The notes beneath the pieces are model-generated. The model did no database searches. It saw only the letters and a list, made by a program, of their open reading frames with translations, and was not told the origin of the DNA. The translations under genes were made by a program, and so were the position numbers. DNA of 57,304 bases from Butyrivibrio sp. AC2005. Its GTDB lineage: Bacteria > Bacillota > Clostridia > Lachnospirales > Lachnospiraceae. This document shows positions 1 through 7,677 of the stretch, one piece after another. Every line of letters starts with the position of its first letter. The first letter of the stretch is position 1. The stretch lies in the NCBI RefSeq assembly GCF_000424145.1, contig NZ_KE384142.1, positions 1 through 57,304 of the forward strand. The letters run 5' to 3'.

Positions 1-51
1 AGCGCCGCCCTGTCACGGCGGAGGTCAGGGGTTCGAACCCCCTTCGGGTCG
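1..51 (+). tRNA. tRNA-Asp (GTC), 5' end outside window
   Basis: The anticodon loop CTGTCAC gives anticodon GTC (Asp). The T arm AGGGG-TTCGAAC-CCCCT and a 7-nt acceptor 3' strand plus discriminator G follow. The D arm and the 5' acceptor strand lie upstream of the window. No CCA is encoded. It is the first visible member of a tRNA cluster with gaps of about 10-30 nt. Confidence 0.93.
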
Positions 52-79
52 TTCAACAATCAAATATTTGTTTAAATCT

Positions 80-152
80 GGGGTCTTAGCTCAGCTGGGA
101 GAGCATCTGCCTTACAAGCAGAGGGTCATAGGTTCGAGCCCTATAGGCCCCA
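80..152 (+). tRNA. tRNA-Val (TAC)
   Basis: The acceptor strands GGGGTCT and AGGCCCC pair across 7 bp with one T-G wobble. The anticodon loop CTTACAA gives TAC (Val), and the T loop is TTCGAGC. Length is 73 nt without an encoded CCA. Confidence 0.96.
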
Positions 153-183
153 CTTTTTCTGAGGATTATATCTTCAGAAATAA

Positions 184-256
184 GCCGATGTGGCTCAATT
201 GGCAGAGCAGCTGATTTGTAATCAGCAGGTTAACGGTTCGAGTCCGCTCATCGGCT
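184..256 (+). tRNA. tRNA-Thr (TGT)
   Basis: The acceptor strands GCCGATG and CATCGGC pair perfectly. The anticodon loop TTTGTAA gives TGT (Thr), and the T loop is TTCGAGT. Length is 73 nt, no encoded CCA. Confidence 0.96.
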
Positions 257-264
257 CTTTATAT

Positions 265-346
265 GGATGGCTTCCCGAGTGGCCAAAGGGGACAGACTGT
301 AAATCTGCTGCAAATTGCTTCGGTGGTTCGAATCCACCGCCATCCA
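265..346 (+). tRNA. tRNA-Tyr (GTA)
   Basis: The acceptor strands GGATGGC and GCCATCC pair perfectly. The anticodon loop CTGTAAA gives GTA (Tyr). At 82 nt it carries the long variable arm expected of a class II tRNA. No CCA is encoded. Confidence 0.96.
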
Positions 347-359
347 TTCAATTAAATAT

Positions 360-433
360 CGCGGGGTGGAGCAGTCTGGAAGCTCGTCGGGCTCATAACC
401 CGAAGGTCATAGGTTCAAATCCTGTCCCCGCTA
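360..433 (+). tRNA. Initiator tRNA-Met (CAT)
   Basis: The anticodon loop CTCATAA gives CAT. Two initiator hallmarks are visible: an unpaired first acceptor position (C1 opposite T72) and three consecutive G-C pairs in the anticodon stem (TCGGG/CCCGA). This marks it as tRNA-fMet rather than elongator Met. Length is 74 nt. Confidence 0.94.
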
Positions 434-442
434 CTCAAGTTT

Positions 443-515
<73 letters not shown>

Positions 516-681
516 TCTTTTTTATTAATTTTTATAATTCTTTCAAATGTAGTTATCTAAAATAATTCCCAAATGATATTTTATTTCAATTAGGTACTGA
601 TTTTACTAATTCTTTATTGATAAATAAATTATATGATTTTAAAATGAACTTTGGATTTACTTTTTATGTTGGAGTTTTTAT

Positions 682-1221
682 ATGACAAGAGAAGAAAAGA
701 TAGAAAGAAGAAAGAAGATTAGAGAATCTCTTAGAAAGCATGGACAAGAGATCCTTTCCGCTCATTCATTTATAAAGTCAAACGGTTTTATTCAGCATGG
801 GGATATGTCAGTATATGAACATAGCATCAATGTTGCTGAGAGGGCCCTTAGAATAAACAGATTTCTTCATGCTAAGTGTAATGAGCGTGAGTTGGTTAGA
901 GGGGCTTTATTGCACGATTATTTCCTATATGACTGGCATATAGATGGTAAAGATAAAGGGAATATACATCCTAAACTTCATGGCTTTTATCACCCCGGTA
1001 CAGCCCTCAAAAATGCCAGTAGGGACTTTGTCCTGACGGAGCGTGAAAAGGACATAATTAAGAAGCATATGTGGCCATTAACCATAATACCACCGCTTTG
1101 CAGGGAAGCATGGATTGTTACACTGGCAGATAAGTATTGCTCGACCATGGAAACCTTTGGGCTTCATAAGGCAAAGGTTAAGAACAGGTATATTGAAGTA
1201 CCACAGAATAAATCATTTTAA
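682..1221 (+). CDS. HD-domain phosphohydrolase family protein
   Basis: This 179-residue soluble protein has the metal-binding HD signature: a conserved His in SVYEHS near residue 48 and the HD pair in GALLHDY near residues 76-82. These are followed by a HP-rich segment (HPKLHGFYHPG) and an ADKY motif near the C-terminus, where HD enzymes supply a further metal ligand. HD proteins usually hydrolyse phosphoesters of nucleotides; the substrate cannot be read from the sequence. The ATG follows GGAG (about 672-675). It stands alone between the tRNA cluster and the convergent pckA. The preceding 516-681 is AT-rich and holds nothing else recognisable. Confidence 0.8.
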   Translation: MTREEKIERRKKIRESLRKHGQEILSAHSFIKSNGFIQHGDMSVYEHSINVAERALRINRFLHAKCNERELVRGALLHDYFLYDWHIDGKDKGNIHPKLHGFYHPGTALKNASRDFVLTEREKDIIKKHMWPLTIIPPLCREAWIVTLADKYCSTMETFGLHKAKVKNRYIEVPQNKSF

Positions 1222-1273
1222 CATAATAGAGAAAGATGCTTTAATAACAAAATAATACGAGTTGATAATAAAA

Positions 1274-1315
1274 CAGGCGAATGCGTTATGCATTCGCCTG
1301 TAAATAATTAATGCT
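1274..1315 (-). terminator. Hairpin terminator of pckA (possibly bidirectional)
   Basis: An 11-bp perfect inverted repeat (CAGGCGAATGC / GCATTCGCCTG) with a 5-nt loop spans 1274-1300 between two convergent genes. Read on the minus strand it is followed by TTTTATT, so it best serves pckA. It may also stop transcripts of the HD gene. Confidence 0.8.
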
Positions 1316-1329
1316 TAATTGTACTGATA

Positions 1330-2943
1330 TCAAAGCTTGGGGCCAGCAGCTACAAGAGCCTTACCAGCGTCATTGCCTTCATACTTCTTGAAGTTCTTAG
1401 TGAATCTCTCTGCAAGATCCTTAGCCTTTGCTTCCCATTCAGAAGCATCTGCATATGTATCACGAGGATCAAGGATTGCAGGATCAACTCCGGGAAGAGA
1501 TGTAGGAACTTCGAAATCGAAGATCGGGATCTTCTTTGTCTCAGCCTTGTTTACATCGCCGTTAAGGATAGCATCGATGATTCCACGAGTATCCTTGATG
1601 GAGATACGCTTGCCAGTGCCGTTCCAACCTGTGTTAACAAGGTAAGCCTTAGCACCAGACTTCTGCATCTTCTTAACAAGCTCTTCACCATACTTTGTAG
1701 GATGAAGCTCAAGGAATGCCTGACCGAAGCAAGCTGAGAATGTAGGTGTGGGCTCTGTGATACCACGCTCTGTACCAGCAAGCTTAGCTGTGAAGCCTGA
1801 AAGGAAATAGTACTGAGTCTGCTCGGGTGTAAGGATTGATACAGGAGGAAGTACTCCGAACGCATCAGCTGAAAGGAAGATAACGTTCTTTGCATCAGGA
1901 CCGGCAGAAATCTTATTAACCTTAGAAGCGATATTATCAATGTGATCGATAGGATATGATACACGAGTATTCTCTGTAACGCTCTTATCGTCAAAATCAA
2001 TCTTGCCGTCTGCAGCAACGGTTACGTTCTCAAGAAGAGCATTTCTCTTGATAGCGTTGTAGATGTCAGGCTCAGCGTCCTTATCAAGACCGATAACCTT
2101 AGCATAGCAGCCGCCTTCGAAGTTGAATACGCCGTTGTCGTCCCAACCGTGCTCATCATCACCGATGAGGAGTCTCTTAGGATCTGTTGAAAGAGTTGTC
2201 TTACCTGTTCCGGAAAGACCAAAGAAGATAGCTGTGTTCTTACCTTCCATATCTGTGTTAGCTGAGCAGTGCATGGAAGCCATGCCCTTAAGAGGAAGAT
2301 AGTAGTTCATCATTGAGAACATACCCTTCTTCATCTCTCCGCCGTACCATGTGTTGATGATAACCTGCTCGCGGCTGGAAATATTGAATGCTACACATGT
2401 CTCAGAATTAAGACCGAGCTCCTTGTAGTTGTCAACCTTAGCCTTAGAAGCGTTGTATACTACGAAATCAGGCTCGAAAGAAGCAAGCTCTTCGTCTGTA
2501 GGAACGATGAACATGTTCTTAATGAAGTGAGCCTGCCAAGCAACCTCAACGATGAAACGAACTGCCATACGAGAATCCTTGTTAGCACCACAGAAAGCGT
2601 CAACAACGAAAAGTCTCTTGTCGCAAAGCTCTTTCTTAGCGATATCTTTAACTGTTGCCCATACATCCTCACTCATGGGATGGTTATCGTTCTTGTACTC
2701 ATCAGTTGTCCACCAAACTGTATCCTTGGAATTAGCATCCATAACGATGTATTTATCCTTAGGTGAACGACCTGTGTAAATACCGGTCATAACATTAACA
2801 GCACCGAGTTCTGTATCCTGACCTACTTCATATCCTTCAAGACCAGCCTTCTTCTCTTCTTCGTAGAGAACTTCATAAGAAGGGTTGTGCACGATCTCAG
2901 TTGTGCCAGTAATGCCATACTGTGTTAAATTGATTTCTGCCAT
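1330..2943 (-). CDS. pckA: Phosphoenolpyruvate carboxykinase (ATP)
   Basis: This enzyme interconverts oxaloacetate + ATP and phosphoenolpyruvate + CO2 + ADP in the cytosol. In anaerobic fermenters it often runs in the carboxylating direction. The product has 537 residues, normal for the ATP-dependent class. The kinase P-loop GLSGTGKTTLS lies at about residues 242-252, preceded by the substrate-binding ITGRSPKDK-like motif (here IYTGRSPKDKYIV). The start at 2943 is chosen because AAGGAG lies 8-9 nt upstream; a longer frame adds 17 non-conserved residues. It is convergent with the HD gene and monocistronic. A leader hairpin (2979-2996) and a -10-like box (3017-3022) precede it. Confidence 0.97.
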   Translation of the reverse strand: MAEINLTQYGITGTTEIVHNPSYEVLYEEEKKAGLEGYEVGQDTELGAVNVMTGIYTGRSPKDKYIVMDANSKDTVWWTTDEYKNDNHPMSEDVWATVKDIAKKELCDKRLFVVDAFCGANKDSRMAVRFIVEVAWQAHFIKNMFIVPTDEELASFEPDFVVYNASKAKVDNYKELGLNSETCVAFNISSREQVIINTWYGGEMKKGMFSMMNYYLPLKGMASMHCSANTDMEGKNTAIFFGLSGTGKTTLSTDPKRLLIGDDEHGWDDNGVFNFEGGCYAKVIGLDKDAEPDIYNAIKRNALLENVTVAADGKIDFDDKSVTENTRVSYPIDHIDNIASKVNKISAGPDAKNVIFLSADAFGVLPPVSILTPEQTQYYFLSGFTAKLAGTERGITEPTPTFSACFGQAFLELHPTKYGEELVKKMQKSGAKAYLVNTGWNGTGKRISIKDTRGIIDAILNGDVNKAETKKIPIFDFEVPTSLPGVDPAILDPRDTYADASEWEAKAKDLAERFTKNFKKYEGNDAGKALVAAGPKL

Positions 2944-2978
2944 TTCTTTAACTCCTTTTCTTTTTCTATTGTGATAGT

Positions 2979-2996
2979 CGATGTTGTAGAACATCG
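2979..2996 (-). promoter_or_regulatory. Leader inverted repeat upstream of pckA
   Basis: A perfect 7-bp inverted repeat CGATGTT/AACATCG with loop GTAG lies about 36 nt upstream of the pckA start. It could be an operator or an mRNA-stabilising hairpin. No protein partner can be named. Confidence 0.4.
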
Positions 2997-3016
2997 GCTA
3001 AACGCTCATACACTAC

Positions 3017-3022
3017 ATTATA
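3017..3022 (-). promoter_or_regulatory. Candidate -10 box of pckA promoter
   Basis: The minus strand reads TATAAT at this place, a perfect sigma-A -10 hexamer. No good -35 box lies 16-18 nt upstream, so the promoter may need an activator or be of another type. Confidence 0.4.
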
Positions 3023-3196
3023 CAATATTTTGTTAGAAAAATAACGCATATAATAGAAATTTTACAAATACTTCAAAACTAGGACAAAATCAATGAATTA
3101 TCAAATAAAATCGATTAGTTAGAAAATATTTTCTACATGAAACGATATTATCGAGAAAAGTTATCTTTACGAAACAGTATTATAGAAGAATATTGT

Positions 3197-4204
3197 CTAT
3201 ACTAAACTACTTGATCTTGAGATATATTCTACATGAAACTGCTGCATGTCAGGCGTGGTATCAAAAGCTGTAATAGCTCGGGATATTCTTGTAAGACATG
3301 CATCTGCCATCTGTTCAATCGGAAGACCAACGACAGAAAGAGAAGGGATTGAATACTCTTCGTGCTGTTTCATACCATTGCCGACACTAATGATTTCGAG
3401 CTGTTGGGGAATGAGTATCTGCCGTTCGTTAAATGCCTTTAAGGCACCAAAGGCAATATTATCGGAGGTACAAAACAGGCAATCAGGTAAAGTGGAAGAA
3501 TCCAATAACCGGAGTGCACCCTGATATCCACCTTCAAGTGTGTCGGTTACTTCTATTTTTTCTAATATATTTATTCCGGATTCATTAAGAGTGTACTTAA
3601 ATACATTCTCTCTGATATTCATTCCGTTAAAGGTAGCTTTTGAGGTAAGCAGCGCCGGATGTTTTTTTGAATGACGCAGAAAAACTTCGGCAGGAATTTT
3701 TCCTATTTCTTCATCGTTCATGGTTACAGTAGGATATTTTTTTGAATATCTGTTATATAAGACGATCGGAATAGGAAAATCGTTCTGCTCGAGATATTCC
3801 ATATCATTTTCAGAAGCATTACAGATTATTATGCCATTGCTTCCGGTCAGTGTTCTTTGAGTTATGGCTTCATCGAGATGACCGATACGATATGGATTTA
3901 TAAGAAGACCATAATTATAGTCATGCCTGTCTAATGAATCCTGGAGTCCTGCAAGAAAACGGGAAAGCGTATCCTGCCTTGCGGAGGCATCCCAGAAAAG
4001 AGTAATTACAGGCAAATTGGGAAGGTTACTACGTAATAGCTTGGATTGCATGTTTGGAGTATATCCAAGTTTAACAGCAGCCTCTGTGACTTTGTTTATA
4101 GTTGATTCCGAAATATTCCTTTTTTTGCCAAGACCTCTTAGAACTATTGAGACTGTACTTGGCGACAGTTCTGTATATTTGGCTATATCCTTTATTGTGA
4201 CCAT
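3197..4204 (-). CDS. LacI-family transcriptional repressor
   Basis: This 335-residue regulator has the LacI-type helix-turn-helix at residues 2-25 (VTIKDIAKYTELSPSTVSIVL), then the hinge, then a periplasmic-binding-like effector domain ending with the RSS-type C-terminus common in the family. The start at 4204 places the HTH at the N-terminus and has GAGG 9 nt upstream; the longer frame adds 10 residues. It is divergent from the AtuA operon. Two TACAACG palindromes in the shared region (4315 and 4370) are the obvious binding sites, and a third lies at the ABC promoter (9975). The effector is unknown. Regulation of both operons is inferred from these sites. Confidence 0.9.
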   Translation of the reverse strand: MVTIKDIAKYTELSPSTVSIVLRGLGKKRNISESTINKVTEAAVKLGYTPNMQSKLLRSNLPNLPVITLFWDASARQDTLSRFLAGLQDSLDRHDYNYGLLINPYRIGHLDEAITQRTLTGSNGIIICNASENDMEYLEQNDFPIPIVLYNRYSKKYPTVTMNDEEIGKIPAEVFLRHSKKHPALLTSKATFNGMNIRENVFKYTLNESGINILEKIEVTDTLEGGYQGALRLLDSSTLPDCLFCTSDNIAFGALKAFNERQILIPQQLEIISVGNGMKQHEEYSIPSLSVVGLPIEQMADACLTRISRAITAFDTTPDMQQFHVEYISRSSSLV

Positions 4205-4314
4205 GTTATTCATCCTCAGTTTCAATTTCACCATAAAAAGGCGAAATTATCTTTTAATCAAAACTAATTATACATAAAGCATCTCCAAAATAAAACAGGA
4301 AAATGAACAAATAA

Positions 4315-4326
4315 TACAACGATGTA
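4315..4326. promoter_or_regulatory. Candidate LacI-type operator O1 (TACAACGATGTA)
   Basis: A 12-bp near-palindrome lies just upstream of the -35 box of the AtuA operon and matches O2 (4370) at 11 of 12 positions. Its central CG is typical of LacI-family operators. Centre-to-centre distance to O2 is 55 bp. Confidence 0.6.
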
Positions 4327-4329
4327 CTA

Positions 4330-4357
4330 TTGACAAATATGAGTATTGAGGTGTATT
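4330..4357 (+). promoter_or_regulatory. Promoter of the AtuA/CoA-transferase operon
   Basis: A perfect -35 TTGACA (4330-4335) is followed after 16 nt by a weaker -10 TGTATT (4352-4357). It lies between operators O1 and O2, so a repressor bound at both would block it. This is a prediction from hexamers and spacing only. Confidence 0.6.
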
Positions 4358-4369
4358 TTGTAATTCAGG

Positions 4370-4381
4370 TACAACGTTGTA
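4370..4381. promoter_or_regulatory. Candidate LacI-type operator O2 (TACAACGTTGTA)
   Basis: This is a perfect 12-bp palindrome with a central CG, located between the predicted -10 and the ribosome binding site of the AtuA gene. It is the strongest of the TACAACG sites in the window. Confidence 0.7.
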
Positions 4382-4405
4382 GTATACGCGAGGAGGCAAT
4401 ATATA

Positions 4406-5794
4406 ATGAAAAAAATAGCTATAGGCGGTGGTCAGGGATTCTGGGGAGATTCACCTGATGCTGCAATACATATGATCAGGAAAGCAGATATTCAATATTT
4501 GGCTTGTGACTATCTTGCCGAGCTTACGTTATCAATTATGGCAAGACAAAAGATAAAGGATCCGTCAAAAGGATATGCACCGGATTTTGTAACAAGACTT
4601 CTGAAGGAAGCAGGCAGAGAAACCTTTGAAAAAAAGATAAGAATAATTACTAATGCCGGTGGAATGAATGTCCAGGGATGCGTTGATGCAATAAAGGCTT
4701 GGGCAGAAAACGAAAACCTTAAGGGATATAAAATTGGCTATGTTACAGGTGATGACATAAAGGACAAGATTCCACAGCTGATAGCGGATGGATGGGAATT
4801 TCCCTCTATGGATACTGCGGGAAGTAACGATCCGGATGGAGTTACCTTTTCAGATATAAAGGACAAGATATACAACTGTAATGCATATATCGGACATGAG
4901 CAGATTCAGAAGGCAATCGCAGATGGTGCTGATACGGTAATTACTGGAAGAGCAGCAGATTCAGCACTTTTCCTGGCACCCTTTGCTCATGAATTCGGTT
5001 GGGCAGATGACGACTGGGATAACCTTGCAAGAGGAATAATGGCAGGACATCTTCTTGAGTGCGGCGGACAGGGAGCCGGCGGTAATTTCATGTATGACTG
5101 GAGATCGGTACCTGACATGGAACATCTGGGATTTCCTATTGCTGAGCTTACTGAGGACACCTTTGAAATAACAAAGGCTCCGGACTGCGGAGGTCTCATT
5201 TCAGAACAGAGTGTTAAGGAACAGTTCCTCTATGAGGTTCTTGATCCGGCAAATTATTACACACCGGATGTAAATGTAGATTTAAGTCATGCAACCATTA
5301 CTCAAAAAGGCGAGAACAGGGTATCCGTTGCAGGAATAAAGGGTAAGGAGAGACCTGATACCATAAAGCTTTGTGTAGGATATCACAAGGGATGGAAAAC
5401 AGTATCTATGCTCTCATTTGCATGGCCTGATGCATATGAAAAGGCGAGATATTGCGCGGACATAATCATGAAAAAGATGAAAGAACGCGGAATGAAGGCG
5501 AATGATGTACATATCAGCTTTATCGGACTGGATTCACTTCATCTCGGAGTAGCTGATAAGAGCCCTGAAACTATCGCAAGACTAAATGAGTGCGTAATGC
5601 GAATCGCTGTATTTTCAGAGGATAAGGCAGAGTGTGCAAAGATAATTCCTGAGATCAGCCCTCTTCAGCTTAACGGACCTCAGGGAGCATCATTCTTTGG
5701 TGGAAGAGCACATGTACAGGAAGTTATGGCACTGTATCCGACAGTGATTCCAAGAGATGCGCTTACTGTTGAAAGCCATATTATCACAGTATAA
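4406..5794 (+). CDS. AtuA-family (DUF1446) protein
   Basis: The 462-residue protein matches the N-terminal part of the acyclic terpene utilisation AtuA family (DUF1446). Visible are the glycine-rich start (IGGGQGFWGDSP), an ITNAGGMN motif near residue 80, a TGRAADSALFLAPFAHEFGW block, and an ECGGQGAGGNF segment. Family members occur in operons for CoA-linked breakdown of branched or unusual acids, but the reaction is not firmly established. The AGGAGG box at 4391 fixes the start. It is followed by a separate gene for the AtuA C-terminal domain and by a CoA transferase, so the three probably act together. Two LacI-type operators flank its promoter. Terpene use itself is not supported by other genes here. 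Confidence 0.85.
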   Translation: MKKIAIGGGQGFWGDSPDAAIHMIRKADIQYLACDYLAELTLSIMARQKIKDPSKGYAPDFVTRLLKEAGRETFEKKIRIITNAGGMNVQGCVDAIKAWAENENLKGYKIGYVTGDDIKDKIPQLIADGWEFPSMDTAGSNDPDGVTFSDIKDKIYNCNAYIGHEQIQKAIADGADTVITGRAADSALFLAPFAHEFGWADDDWDNLARGIMAGHLLECGGQGAGGNFMYDWRSVPDMEHLGFPIAELTEDTFEITKAPDCGGLISEQSVKEQFLYEVLDPANYYTPDVNVDLSHATITQKGENRVSVAGIKGKERPDTIKLCVGYHKGWKTVSMLSFAWPDAYEKARYCADIIMKKMKERGMKANDVHISFIGLDSLHLGVADKSPETIARLNECVMRIAVFSEDKAECAKIIPEISPLQLNGPQGASFFGGRAHVQEVMALYPTVIPRDALTVESHIITV

Positions 5795-5869
5795 GAAGGG
5801 AAAAATGTTATTAAGAAGCAGCTTTTTGTAAAAGTTAGAATATAGCTGATGATATATAGGAGGAGTGTA

Positions 5870-6262
5870 ATGCCTAGAATATATTTGTATGATATCGCCC
5901 ATGGAAGAAGCGGCGATAAGGGAGATACAAGTAATGTCTGTGTGTTTGCAAGAAAACCCGAATACTACGACATTATTTTAAGGGAAGCAACCCCTGATAA
6001 ACTAAAAGACTATTTTGGAGACATGGTAAAGGGTGATATTACAAGATATGAAGTTGAGTCCCTGCAGGGAATGAATTTTGTAATGCATCACGCACTTGGC
6101 GGCGGAGCAACCATGAGCCTCAGACTCGACTCCCTTGGAAAATCCATGGGATCAGCAGTTATGAGAATGAAAATAAGTGTAACAGAGGATGAGCTTAAGA
6201 GTCTTCTGGAGAGCGGGGTTAAACTTATGCCCTATGAAGATCCTTATGCGGAGGAAGCATGA
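5870..6262 (+). CDS. AtuA-related small protein (C-terminal domain of AtuA as a separate gene)
   Basis: This 130-residue protein carries the signature of the AtuA C-terminal module: AHGRSGDKGDTSN at residues 9-21, then NFVMHHALGGGATMSLRLD near residues 72-90. In pseudomonad AtuA both modules are joined; here they are split. The start at 5870 has AGGAGGAG 4-11 nt upstream; an in-frame upstream ATG lacks such a site. Its stop codon overlaps the start region of the next gene, implying translational coupling to the CoA transferase. The catalytic role is unknown. Confidence 0.82.
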   Translation: MPRIYLYDIAHGRSGDKGDTSNVCVFARKPEYYDIILREATPDKLKDYFGDMVKGDITRYEVESLQGMNFVMHHALGGGATMSLRLDSLGKSMGSAVMRMKISVTEDELKSLLESGVKLMPYEDPYAEEA

Positions 6263-7494
6263 TGGAACAGGAAATAAATATTACAGATAAGAAATCAGAT
6301 AATTACGGACAGGCACTACAGGATGTGAGAGTCCTTGATCTTACAAGAGTTGTGGCAGGACCATATGGCGGATCCATATTGGGGGATTTTGGTGCTGATG
6401 TAATAAAAATAGAAGTTCCGGGTAAGGGAGATGACGCCAGAGGGTATGGCCCTTATCGAAACGGCGAAAGCATGTACTATGCCAACCTTAATAGGAACAA
6501 AAGAGGTATTACCCTAAATCTGAAGAGCGAAGAAGGAAAAGAGATTTTTAAAAAGCTAGTAGCAAAGGCAGATGTTCTCCTTGAAAATTACAGACCGGGA
6601 GTAATGGATAAGCTTGGCCTTGGCTATGATGTGCTAAAAGAAATCAATCCCAGACTTATTTATGCAGCATGTTCAGGCTTTGGCAGTTACGGAAGATACA
6701 GCCAGCGCCCGGGATATGACATCATTTCCCAGGGAATGGGAGGTCTTATGTCCATAACAGGAATACCTGGAGGGGAACCCACAAGATCCGGAAATGCCAT
6801 GGGAGACATTCTTGGCGGTATGAACATGGTAATGGGTGTCCTAATGGCACTTCATGCAAGAGAGAGGACCGGCCTTGGGCAGAGAGTTGACGTGTCTTTG
6901 GTAGACTCTGTTGTCTCAAGCCTGGAGAATGCATATATACGCTATTTTGATTCGCAGGAGATTCCGAAGAGAAACGGAAATGCCTATGCATCAATAGCAC
7001 CTTACGACACATACCATGCTAAGGACGGATTTGTCATCATCGCCTGTGGTAATCAGAAGCTTTATGAAAAGTTCTGCAGGCTGATAGACCGTGAAGACAT
7101 GATTACGGATGAAAGATTTCTTACTGTGCCGCTAAGAGTAAAAAATAATCTCCTGCAAAAGGCAGAGATAGAGAAGTGGACATCAGAGAGAACAGTTAAG
7201 GAAATAGTGGATATTATTCTTGGAGCCGGCATACCCGCAGGACCGATTTATGATGTCAGGCAGATAACAGAGGATGAGCATATCTCTGATGACAGGGAAA
7301 TGTTTATAGATATAGAGCACCCTGTTATCGGACCGATGAAGGTAAACGGGAATCCCATTAAGCTCATGGATATGAAGCCGAGGATTAACAGACCTGCACC
7401 GACGCTTGGACAGGATAATGTAAGTATTTACAGGGATGTTCTTGACTATTCTGAGGACGAGATTAAGCATTTAAAAGAAAAAGCAGTAATTTAA
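6262..7494 (+). CDS. CaiB/BaiF-family (type III) CoA transferase
   Basis: The product moves CoA between carboxylic acids through an aspartyl-CoA intermediate, in the cytosol. Family motifs are clear: DLTRVVAGPYGG near the start, GADVIKIE, the RNKRGITLNL nucleotide-proximal block, and GNAMGDILGG, whose Asp (about residue 182) corresponds to the catalytic Asp of formyl-CoA transferase. The length of about 410 residues is normal. Two ATGs (6259, 6262) overlap the preceding stop; the second has GGAGG at the better 7-nt spacing. The partner AtuA genes suggest activation of an unusual acid to its CoA ester. Substrate specificity cannot be read from the sequence. Confidence 0.93.
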   Translation: MEQEINITDKKSDNYGQALQDVRVLDLTRVVAGPYGGSILGDFGADVIKIEVPGKGDDARGYGPYRNGESMYYANLNRNKRGITLNLKSEEGKEIFKKLVAKADVLLENYRPGVMDKLGLGYDVLKEINPRLIYAACSGFGSYGRYSQRPGYDIISQGMGGLMSITGIPGGEPTRSGNAMGDILGGMNMVMGVLMALHARERTGLGQRVDVSLVDSVVSSLENAYIRYFDSQEIPKRNGNAYASIAPYDTYHAKDGFVIIACGNQKLYEKFCRLIDREDMITDERFLTVPLRVKNNLLQKAEIEKWTSERTVKEIVDIILGAGIPAGPIYDVRQITEDEHISDDREMFIDIEHPVIGPMKVNGNPIKLMDMKPRINRPAPTLGQDNVSIYRDVLDYSEDEIKHLKEKAVI

Positions 7495-7677
7495 TTTTAT
7501 AAAATCGGAAAAAGAATCTGATAAGGATACAGCTATGTATGACTTTTTGCATGTTGTAAGCTATACAAAAAGTAAATTAGGAATTTGAAGATAAAATAAG
7601 CTATAATTGGAAGATCGGTATAGCTACGCTTGAATATGACATTCTTCGTATTACTTTAAATTATTGGGAGAGACTAG

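Noticed and set aside
3129..3240. Repeated TTCTACATGAAAC (about 3130 and 3227)
   Set aside because: Only two copies, one inside the lacI coding end, with no symmetry or further context; probably chance or a minor duplication.
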